Of a DNA stretch of 64,000 bases, positions 57,672-64,000 are shown in pieces. How positions within the stretch are numbered: the stretch's first letter is position 1; the number at the start of each line of letters is the position of its first letter. Below the pieces are notes generated by a model. It saw nothing but the letters and a program-made list of their open reading frames with translations. It was not told the origin of the DNA and did not search any database. The stretch comes from Lacicoccus alkaliphilus DSM 16010 (lineage in GTDB: Bacteria; Bacillota; Bacilli; Staphylococcales; Salinicoccaceae). Both the position numbers and the translations under genes were made by a program. The stretch covers positions 124,001 through 188,000 of the forward strand of contig NZ_FRCF01000004.1 in NCBI RefSeq assembly GCF_900142805.1. The letters are read 5' to 3'.

Positions 57672-60057
57672 ATTTATTCTCTCCTTCCTTGTTGACTCTG
57701 AGTTTCAATAATACGAAAACGCCGAGGCCTGCGATGGCGAACACAAGTGTTTCAAACAATGTATCAAGGCTGCGGAAGTCGACGAGGATGACGTTGACCA
57801 TATTTCCACCTGCAGCAAGGTCATACACATTGTCAATATAGAACTGGCTGATTGAATCGAACAGGCGATTTGAATACGCTGCGAGACCAATCACGGTGGC
57901 GATGATGCCGACAGCAGCAGAAATCATCAGATTGTTGAGTTTGAAACCCCTGGGCTCAGCGTTGCCACTCCGTTTCGGGAGGTGGAAGAATGCCAGCAGG
58001 AACAGGGCGGTGGTGATCGCTTCCACTGCGAGCTGGGTCAGGGCCAGGTCCACCGACCTGAAGAACACGAATAACAATGACAATGCAAACCCGATCGTAC
58101 TGAACATGATGATTGACACCATCCTTGAACGGGTGATCAAAATTGCCGCCACGGCTGCAAGGATGATCAGGACGATCAGCAGGTCAGGCAGTGCGATCGG
58201 CGCAGTGGTCCCCCAGTCGAATGAAATATCAGTATTGATCAGGGTGATCAGTGAAAATATGACGAACGCCCCGAATATATAGATCAAATAGGACCGTATA
58301 TATCCGGACATGTATCCGTCGGTGATTTTCTCTGCACCGAGCCGGCTGTATATCAGTCCCTGATCATATAAATGGTTGAGGGTGAATGCATCGCTTCCGA
58401 GGCGGTAGACCGGCCGCCAGGCATCCCTGAAAATATACATCAGCGTACCGATGGCTATGATTGCAACGGTCGCCCACAGCGCAGGACTGTCCCAGCCGTG
58501 CCAGTGGTGAATCTCCGTGTTAAGGGGTTCTGATATGTTCAATATGCTCATCGCCGCCGGATCGATGATCGAACCCGATAATACGTTCGGGAACAGGCCG
58601 AACACCACAACCAGAAGCGTCAGAAACGCAGGTGCGATCAACATGAGTGCAGGTGCTTCTTTAGGCGTTTTAGGCGTCGCCGGCATCTTTTTACCGAGGA
58701 AAATGCCTCTGATCAACATGATCGAATAGATGAATGTGAAAATGCTGCCGATTATGGCAAGCAGCGGGAAAAGCACAGCTGCGTCGGCGAGTACGCTGAA
58801 ATCGGCCTGACCGATGGCGAACATCGCTTCCAAGAACATCTCTTTGGACAGGAAGCCGTTGAACGGTGGTATGCCGGCCATGGACAACGAAGCGATCAAG
58901 GTCATGGTGAATGAGATCGGCATGATGGTGACCAGACCGCCGAGCTTCTTCAGACTCCGTGTGCCTGTTTCATGGTCGACGATGCCGATGATCATGAACA
59001 GCGCGCCTTTGAATGTCGCATGATTGATCAGATGGAAGACGGCTGCGACGGTGGCGATCGTGAAGACCTGCTCCGCCGCGCCGGTCTGTACGGCGAGTGC
59101 ACCGATGCCGAGGAGCGACATGATCAGTCCGAGCTGCGATACTGTTGAAAAGGCGAGCACGGCTTTCAGGTCGTCCTGCTTGATCGCATTGAATGCAGCC
59201 CATACGAGTGTGACGAGACCGGCAGCGATGATGCTCCAGACCCACAGTTCGGCAAATGCAAACAGCGGGGTGAACCTTGCAACCAGATAAAGCCCGGCTT
59301 TGACCATCGTTGCCGAATGCAGGTATGCGCTGACGGGCGTCGGTGCTTCCATGGCATCAGGCAGCCAGATGTAGAAAGGAAATTGGGCCGATTTGGTGAA
59401 TGCACCGATAAGGATCAATATGATGGCGAGCGGTGCAAGCGCACTTTCCTGAACCGCCGGAATCTGCGCCATCATCCCCCTGATACTGTATGTATCCGTG
59501 ATCTGACCAAGGGCGATGAAGCCCCCAAGCATCAGGAACCCGCCGAACATCGTGATCAGCAGTGATTTTTGAGCGCCGTAAATGGAACGCTCCCTGTTGA
59601 ACCAGTAGGCGATGAGTAGGAAACTCGAGATTGAGGTGAGCTCCCAGAATAAATAGAGCATGAGGACATTATCATTAAGGACCACACCAAGCATGGCCGT
59701 CATGAAGATCAAAAGGTATACGTAGAAGTTGCCGAGCTTTTCCTTTTGTGAGAGGTAGCCGATCGAGTAGAGGACGACCAGCGCCCCGATGCCGGAAATC
59801 AATATTGCGAAGAGTAAACTCAAACCATCTATGTACACGTCGAAATTCATGCCGACCCTCGGCATGAAATCGAGCGTTTCATGCACCACCTGATTGTTGC
59901 TGACCGCTGGCATCAAAGTGAATAAGTAAATGGTGATTACGGTCGGGATGGGCAGTACAAACCAGCCAAGATGAATTTTTTTGTAATACCTGTATAAGAT
60001 GCCGATACCGGCTGCGGCAATGACAGGCAGTAGAATGGCGAAGTGTATCAGCGTCAC
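57655..60057 (-). CDS. mnhA2: Na+/H+ antiporter subunit MnhA2
   Basis: 800-residue NuoL-like subunit with about twenty membrane segments; YIDGLSLLFAILISG near 76-90, AFTKSAQFPFYIWLPDAMEAP near 218-238 and HATFKGALFMIIG. Start GTG 60057 with AAGGAGG seven bases upstream. First gene of mnh2; in S. aureus mnh1 and mnh2 are at separate loci, whereas here they converge. Confidence 0.95.
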   Translation of the reverse strand: MTLIHFAILLPVIAAAGIGILYRYYKKIHLGWFVLPIPTVITIYLFTLMPAVSNNQVVHETLDFMPRVGMNFDVYIDGLSLLFAILISGIGALVVLYSIGYLSQKEKLGNFYVYLLIFMTAMLGVVLNDNVLMLYLFWELTSISSFLLIAYWFNRERSIYGAQKSLLITMFGGFLMLGGFIALGQITDTYSIRGMMAQIPAVQESALAPLAIILILIGAFTKSAQFPFYIWLPDAMEAPTPVSAYLHSATMVKAGLYLVARFTPLFAFAELWVWSIIAAGLVTLVWAAFNAIKQDDLKAVLAFSTVSQLGLIMSLLGIGALAVQTGAAEQVFTIATVAAVFHLINHATFKGALFMIIGIVDHETGTRSLKKLGGLVTIMPISFTMTLIASLSMAGIPPFNGFLSKEMFLEAMFAIGQADFSVLADAAVLFPLLAIIGSIFTFIYSIMLIRGIFLGKKMPATPKTPKEAPALMLIAPAFLTLLVVVFGLFPNVLSGSIIDPAAMSILNISEPLNTEIHHWHGWDSPALWATVAIIAIGTLMYIFRDAWRPVYRLGSDAFTLNHLYDQGLIYSRLGAEKITDGYMSGYIRSYLIYIFGAFVIFSLITLINTDISFDWGTTAPIALPDLLIVLIILAAVAAILITRSRMVSIIMFSTIGFALSLLFVFFRSVDLALTQLAVEAITTALFLLAFFHLPKRSGNAEPRGFKLNNLMISAAVGIIATVIGLAAYSNRLFDSISQFYIDNVYDLAAGGNMVNVILVDFRSLDTLFETLVFAIAGLGVFVLLKLRVNKEGENKFEEHP

Positions 60058-60146
60058 TTGTTCTCCTCCTTAACGATTTTTTTGCATTATAAATCATTAT
60101 ACATTAATGATACTTCCAAATAAATGTATACAGTTTGAAAGAAATG

Positions 60147-60187
60147 AACTTTTTGTAGTAATATATATTGAGAGATTAACTTTTTGT
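60147..60187. promoter_or_regulatory. Direct repeats AACTTTTTGT in the mnhA2-ppiB divergent region
   Basis: AACTTTTTGT occurs at 60147-60156 and 60178-60187, 31 bp apart (about three helical turns), flanking an A/T-rich segment TAATATATAT that could be a -10 region. Role unknown. Confidence 0.3.
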
Positions 60188-60249
60188 CTTTAAAAATTCA
60201 CGGAATCTCAACGTGGATTTGAAATTTTTGAAATCCTAGGAGGCTATTT

Positions 60250-60840
60250 ATGACTTACCCACAGTTAACTGATTCATTGGGGGATAATGAGGTACAGGCG
60301 GTAATAAAAACAAATCACGGTGATGTGACTGTAAAATTATTTAAGGAAATTGCACCGAAAACCGTTGAAAACTTCACCACCCATGCTAAAAACGGATACT
60401 ATGACGGTCAGATCTTCCACCGCGTGATCAAGGACTTCATGGTCCAGGGCGGCGACCCGACGGGCACCGGAATGGGCGGTGAAAGCATATGGGGCGGAAC
60501 ATTCGAAGATGAATTCTCCACGGAAGCCTTCAACCTTTACGGGGCACTGTCGATGGCAAATGCCGGACCGGGCACGAACGGCAGCCAGTTCTTCATTGTC
60601 CAGCTGAAGGAAGTGCCTTCCCAGATGCTTTCCCAGCTTGAAGGTGCGGGCTACCCGGAAGAAATCATTGAAGCTTATAAAACCCGCGGCGGCACACCTT
60701 GGCTTGATCAGAGGCATACGGTATTCGGCCACGTCATCGCCGGTATGGACATCGTGGAAAATATAGCCGAAGTCAAGACAGGTGCACAGGACCGTCCGGT
60801 GGATGAAGTGAAAATAGAAACGATCCAAGTCACGGAGTAA
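60250..60840 (+). CDS. ppiB: Peptidyl-prolyl cis-trans isomerase (cyclophilin)
   Basis: Cytosolic cyclophilin of 196 residues catalysing prolyl isomerisation. Active-site segments are [18 protein letters not shown] near 55-72 (catalytic Arg), [15 protein letters not shown] near 102-116 and [12 protein letters not shown] near 157-168. The insertion [22 protein letters not shown] between the last two is typical of Gram-positive cocci. AGGAGG precedes the ATG. Confidence 0.95.
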   Translation: MTYPQLTDSLGDNEVQAVIKTNHGDVTVKLFKEIAPKTVENFTTHAKNGYYDGQIFHRVIKDFMVQGGDPTGTGMGGESIWGGTFEDEFSTEAFNLYGALSMANAGPGTNGSQFFIVQLKEVPSQMLSQLEGAGYPEEIIEAYKTRGGTPWLDQRHTVFGHVIAGMDIVENIAEVKTGAQDRPVDEVKIETIQVTE

Positions 60841-60862
60841 CACTTCTTCTGTGATATTTACC

Positions 60863-60891
60863 GGAACCGGTCCCGAGAGGGGCCGGTTCCA
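60863..60891 (+). terminator. Hairpin after ppiB
   Basis: GGAACCGG/CCGGTTCC stem with inner pairing but without a good T run, so termination efficiency is uncertain. Confidence 0.55.
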
Positions 60892-60966
60892 CTTTGGGCG
60901 AAGGCCCTAAATGATGAGTTCTCACAAAATGGTCACTTATCAGATGTTTACCGTGAAAATGGATTT

Positions 60967-60974
60967 GTTATAAT
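60967..60974 (+). promoter_or_regulatory. Promoter before the small membrane protein gene
   Basis: TATAAT at 60969-60974 extended by TGT, with TTTACC 16 bp upstream. Confidence 0.6.
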
Positions 60975-61000
60975 GGCTTGGAAAAGGTGAGTGATGTAAA

Positions 61001-61204
61001 ATGATGGATTTCCTATATTTCCCGGATGATCCGATTGAATATATTCCTGCAGCCATAGCCATGCTGATCTGCTTTCTGGTCGCATATGCTGTGTACAGGA
61101 TCATCAAAGCTTATTCCAGAGACCAGGAAGAAAAGATGAAGCACTTTGAAGAAGAAGTGATGAGGAAGCTGGAACAAGAGGAAACGAATGAATCCGGAAG
61201 GTAA
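61001..61204 (+). CDS. Small single-pass membrane protein
   Basis: 67 residues: a short acidic N-terminus, one hydrophobic segment at about 14-34 (YIPAAIAMLICFLVAYAVY) and a charged C-terminal half that looks like a short coiled coil (KHFEEEVMRKLEQEE). I do not recognise the family. AAAGGTGA precedes adjacent ATG codons. Overlaps the next gene by 17 bp, so the two are probably coupled. Confidence 0.65.
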   Translation: MMDFLYFPDDPIEYIPAAIAMLICFLVAYAVYRIIKAYSRDQEEKMKHFEEEVMRKLEQEETNESGR

Positions 61205-61442
61205 TGTCGAGTTATACAGAGTGATCGAGAACTGGAATCCTATGAAAGAGGATGAGGATATGGATTACGATGCTGAAATATACGATATCATCGCTATATT
61301 GTATGATCATCCGTCCAAAGAGGATGCGGCCCTCGGAGTGCAGAGTATATTTGAATTTGCTTTCTCGGTGCGGGTTCCGCTGAAAGATATTCATCCCATG
61401 GTAGAAAACGCTCACCATATCATAGATATTTACAAAAGCTGA
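61188..61442 (+). CDS. DUF1871 family protein (YugE-like)
   Basis: 84-residue helical protein; VIENWNPM, YDAEIYDIIAILYDH and VQSIFEFAFSVRVPL match DUF1871, represented by Bacillus YugE, of unknown function. In Bacillus it is close to yugI, and here yugI follows as well. GAGG upstream of ATG 61188. Confidence 0.8.
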   Translation: MNPEGNVELYRVIENWNPMKEDEDMDYDAEIYDIIAILYDHPSKEDAALGVQSIFEFAFSVRVPLKDIHPMVENAHHIIDIYKS

Positions 61443-61445
61443 ACG

Positions 61446-61476
61446 GAACACCCCGGGCCCCCCGGGGTGTTCTTTC
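61446..61476 (+). terminator. Terminator after the DUF1871 gene
   Basis: GAACACCCCGGG/CCCGGGGTGTTC-type GC-rich hairpin and TTCTTTC tail. Confidence 0.8.
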
Positions 61477-61632
61477 ATGTGGCCGCAGGCATCAAGCGCA
61501 CGGATTTGTAAAACGGGCTGTGCGCGTGCACCGGGAGCGGATATTAAAACAAAATCCTTTTCCATTAGATTATATATATCTGATATGGTAAAATGACAAG
61601 TGGATAGAGCTTATGTTAGCGGGGTAATGAAT

Positions 61633-62013
61633 GTGACAAAAAAATACCGCAAAAACCAGTTTGTGAAAGTGAAAGTTACTGGTATCCAGCCTTACGGTGC
61701 TTTTGTCAGAACCCCTGATAATCAAGAAGGACTCATTCATATATCCGAAGTGATGAATGATTACGTTCATAATGTCAGCCAGTATTTATCGAAGGGCCAG
61801 GTCGTCAAAGCGAAAGTCATCAGCGTCGGCCCGGACGGAAAATTGAATCTGACATTGAAAGAGAACGAATACTTCAAGAACGAAGAAAAGAAGAAGGATA
61901 AGCGTTCTATCATAGAACAAATCAGAGCTTCAGAGGAATATGGATTCGAGTCCCTTCGACAAAAGATGCCGCAATGGATACAGGAAGCTAAAATGCGGAT
62001 GCAGGATAAGTGA
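61633..62013 (+). CDS. yugI: S1-domain RNA-binding protein (YugI/general stress protein 13 type)
   Basis: 126 residues: an S1 OB fold at about 5-75 (VKVTGIQPYGAFVRTPDNQEGLIHISEV, SKGQVVKAKVISVGPDGKLNLTLKE), then a charged helical tail (KNEEKKKDKRSIIEQIRASEEYGFESLRQK). Homologues associate with ribosomes. GTG 61633 is preferred, eight bases after GGGG; ATG 61627 is too close. Monocistronic. Confidence 0.9.
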   Translation: MTKKYRKNQFVKVKVTGIQPYGAFVRTPDNQEGLIHISEVMNDYVHNVSQYLSKGQVVKAKVISVGPDGKLNLTLKENEYFKNEEKKKDKRSIIEQIRASEEYGFESLRQKMPQWIQEAKMRMQDK

Positions 62014-62028
62014 AAGTGATCTTAATAT

Positions 62029-62062
62029 CAAAAATCTACAGCACAGGCTGTAGATTTTTTTT
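62029..62062 (+). terminator. Terminator after yugI
   Basis: AAAATCTACAGC-ACAG-GCTGTAGATTTT hairpin followed by more T residues. Confidence 0.9.
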
Positions 62063-62109
62063 GGATGGATCATCTCATATATGACACATCTGATTTCCAT
62101 ATGATGTGA

Positions 62110-62356
62110 TGGATTGCACGTGTGACGGGGGCTGATCATCAGGGGGGAGGCATCCGGTGATGGATGAAGATGGACCAAAAGCAGCACAGCACCTTCTGAC
62201 TGAATATTTAAACTTGAAAAAGGCGCCTGGAATTGTCATTATAGTGGGTAGGAGTTTTGTTTTCAGGGAGGCATTTCAAAGGCACTTCAAACATATGAGT
62301 TTTGGATGGAACCGCCCGCCGGGAAAGTCCGGCGGCGATCCATGACAGTTTTTCAA
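62110..62356 (+). promoter_or_regulatory. Candidate T-box-like leader of rocD
   Basis: The 406-bp gap before rocD has no convincing gene. At 62313-62326 GGATGGAACCGC matches the T-box core (GGGTGGNACCGC) with the tRNA-end bulge TGGAACC. It runs into a GC-rich hairpin CGCCGG/CCGGCG (about 62325-62337) with ATGGA...TCCAT outer pairing and TTTTT at 62349-62353. A smaller hairpin CATCC-GGTGA-TGGATG lies near 62150. I could not assign a specifier loop, so the class is uncertain. Confidence 0.4.
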
Positions 62357-62419
62357 GTATACAATGAAGGGCAGCAGGGCACAGCACCTGTTGCGCCTTA
62401 AAATGAAGGGATGAGTCTA

Positions 62420-63613
62420 TTGTCAAAATCAAACGAAATCATTGAAGTTACGAACAAGTATGGTGCACCAAACTACAACCCGCTTCCGATCGTCATATCC
62501 GAAGCCGAAGGTATATGGGTGAAGGATCCCGAAGGCAATGAATATATAGATATGCTCAGTGCATACTCTGCGGTCAACCAGGGGCACAGACACCCTAGAA
62601 TCATACAGGCACTTAAAGATCAGGCGGACAGAGTCACCCTGACTTCAAGGGCTTTCCACTCGGACAGGCTCGGACCATGGTATGAAAAGATCTGCAAGCT
62701 TGCAAACAAAGAAATGGCACTGCCTATGAACACAGGTGCCGAAGCTGTGGAAACGGCAGTCAAAGCGGCACGCCGCTGGGCATACGACGTCAAAGGCGTC
62801 GAAGATGACAAAGCGGAAATCATTGCGATGAACCAGAGCTTCCACGGACGCACACTGGTGCCTGTATCCATGTCATCGGAGCCGGATAACAGACGCGGAT
62901 ACGGTCCGCTCGTCGAAGGGTTCAAACTTGTGGACTTCGGCGACATCGGTCAGATCAAAGAAGCGATCACTGAAAACACGGCTGCGGTGATCCTTGAGCC
63001 GATCCAGGGTGAAGCCGGCATCAACATACCTCCGGAAGGTTTCCTCAAACAGGTGAGGGAAGTATGTGATGAGCATAATGTATTGTTCATCGCCGATGAG
63101 ATACAGTCGGGCCTCGGCCGTTCAGGCAAGCTCTTTGCAACGGACTGGGATGATGTGGTGCCGGATATGTATATACTCGGGAAAGCACTCGGCGGCGGGG
63201 TATTCCCGATTTCATGCGTACTTTCCGACAGTGAAGTGCTGGGCGTATTCAACGCCGGATCACACGGCTCCACATTCGGAGGGAACCCTCTTGCTTGTGC
63301 GGTATCGGAAGCGGCGCTGGATGTTATGATCGATGAGAACCTGATTGAAAAATCCCATGAACTGGGCGAGTATTTCAAAGCGGAACTGCTTAAGATCGAT
63401 AATGACAAAATCAAAGATGTCCGCGGACGCGGGTTGTTCATCGGACTTGAACTGACTGAATCGGCACGTCCCTATTGTGAAGCTTTGAAGGAGGAGGGCA
63501 TCCTGTGCAAAGAGACGCATGAGACGGTCATCCGTTTCGCACCGCCCCTGATCATCGAGCAGAAAGATTTGGATACTGCACTCGAAAAAGTTAAGGCTGT
63601 ATTGGCCGGATAG
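62420..63613 (+). CDS. rocD: Ornithine aminotransferase
   Basis: PLP enzyme that converts ornithine and 2-oxoglutarate to glutamate semialdehyde and glutamate. 397 residues; PLP Lys in [13 protein letters not shown] near residue 255, [12 protein letters not shown] near 228 and [15 protein letters not shown] near 285. TTG 62420 gives [12 protein letters not shown], aligning with the S. aureus start, and GAAGGG lies at good spacing; ATG 62411 is closer to that site. Next to glutamate dehydrogenase, as in S. aureus, forming an arginine/ornithine to 2-oxoglutarate route. Confidence 0.95.
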   Translation: MSKSNEIIEVTNKYGAPNYNPLPIVISEAEGIWVKDPEGNEYIDMLSAYSAVNQGHRHPRIIQALKDQADRVTLTSRAFHSDRLGPWYEKICKLANKEMALPMNTGAEAVETAVKAARRWAYDVKGVEDDKAEIIAMNQSFHGRTLVPVSMSSEPDNRRGYGPLVEGFKLVDFGDIGQIKEAITENTAAVILEPIQGEAGINIPPEGFLKQVREVCDEHNVLFIADEIQSGLGRSGKLFATDWDDVVPDMYILGKALGGGVFPISCVLSDSEVLGVFNAGSHGSTFGGNPLACAVSEAALDVMIDENLIEKSHELGEYFKAELLKIDNDKIKDVRGRGLFIGLELTESARPYCEALKEEGILCKETHETVIRFAPPLIIEQKDLDTALEKVKAVLAG

Positions 63614-63681
63614 ACTTTTAAAAAGTGCTTTGTGTGTTACAATAATACTGAAAACAGTTTCATAAAAGAGGCGAATAATTA

Positions 63682-64000
63682 ATGTCAGAGAATACGAATT
63701 TAGTTACTTCCACACAGGCCATCATCGGCGAGGCACTGGAGAAATTAGGCTTTGATGAAGGCATGTATGATTTGATCAAGGAACCGTTGAGAGTCTTGAG
63801 GGTGCGCATACCTGTGCGCATGGACGACGGTTCGGTGAAAGTGTTCACGGGATTCCGCGCCCAACACAATGACGCGGTCGGGCCGACCAAAGGCGGCGTC
63901 AGGTTCCACCCGAATGTCACCGAAGAGGAAGTCGTCGCTCTGTCAATGTGGATGACTTTGAAGGCGGGCATCGTGGATCTGCCGTATGGCGGCGGTAAAG
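63682..64000 (+). CDS. gudB: NAD-specific glutamate dehydrogenase (3' truncated by window)
   Basis: Deaminates glutamate to 2-oxoglutarate. Only the first 106 residues are visible; they show the family start LVTSTQAIIGEALEKLGF, RIPVRMDDGSVKVFTGFRAQHNDA and GPTKGGVRFHPNVTEEEV, ending at LPYGGGK, which holds a substrate-binding Lys. ATG 63682 has AGAGG upstream. TACAAT at 63638-63643 may be a -10 box. Follows rocD by 68 bp. Confidence 0.95.
   Translation, partial: MSENTNLVTSTQAIIGEALEKLGFDEGMYDLIKEPLRVLRVRIPVRMDDGSVKVFTGFRAQHNDAVGPTKGGVRFHPNVTEEEVVALSMWMTLKAGIVDLPYGGGK

Noticed and set aside
62157-62345. Possible 62-codon gene before rocD with GGGGGAGG upstream
   Set aside because: No recognisable family, and its 3' end runs through the GC-rich terminator-like hairpin; regulatory RNA is a better explanation, although a leader peptide cannot be excluded.

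Overview
The window reads as chromosomal core from a moderately halophilic low-GC Gram-positive of the family Staphylococcaceae; a Salinicoccus- or Jeotgalicoccus-type organism is my best guess. The gene order follows Staphylococcus and Bacillus blocks closely: cggR-gapA-pgk-tpiA-gpmI-eno, secG-est-rnr-smpB-ssrA, gcvH-yusF-yusE-metNIQ, sufCDSUB, yunF-E-D, yutD-E-F and yumB-yuiB-pepA. The tmRNA tag ends in NFAVAA as in staphylococci. GC content looks near 50 %, many proteins are acidic, and there are two complete Mrp/Mnh cation antiporter operons. The genus is inference; the family-level placement rests on synteny and protein similarity recalled from memory.

Layout. 1-6.9 kb: glycolytic operon with its repressor (5' end cut by the window edge). 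6.9-8.1 kb: a small accessory patch with degenerate hairpin repeats and a broken NERD-domain gene. 8.1-12.5 kb: protein export (secG), esterase, RNase R, SmpB and tmRNA. 12.5-13.4 kb: a tandem duplication of a cold-shock gene with its whole leader. 13.4-18.4 kb: a YuiF-type transporter, Ohr, a probable C-rich small RNA, aroD, small thioredoxin/ArsC-like proteins, gcvH and a TOPRIM protein. 18.4-21.3 kb: SAM riboswitch and methionine ABC importer. 21.4-28.3 kb: small membrane protein, sulfurtransferase and SUF iron-sulfur assembly operon. 28.3-37 kb: heme O synthase, MFS transporter, CwlK-like peptidase, a thioredoxin-like protein, a nested palindromic element, the FetAB exporter and the yunFED group. 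37-39 kb: lysine riboswitch with an NhaC-family transporter. 39-48 kb: conserved small proteins, a hydroxyacid dehydrogenase, bioY under a BirA operator, Nfu and A-type Fe-S carriers, NDH-2, leucyl aminopeptidase and a thioesterase. 48.2-60.1 kb: mnh1 (+) and mnh2 (-) operons meeting tail to tail at one shared terminator. 60.1-64 kb: cyclophilin, small proteins, S1 protein, ornithine aminotransferase and the start of glutamate dehydrogenase.

Functionally the window joins central carbon flow, sulfur/methionine and Fe-S supply, redox-protein maintenance and sodium/pH homeostasis. Almost everything is ordinary core genome. The most interesting unexplained signals are regulatory RNA or DNA: a probable sRNA at 15.45-15.54 kb that presents three unpaired CCCC motifs, a structured leader before mnh1, an inverted repeat around a sufC promoter, a BirA operator that is also a terminator hairpin, a T-box-like element before rocD, and a 180-bp nested palindrome. 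I saw no CRISPR array, insertion sequence, prophage, rRNA or tRNA gene.
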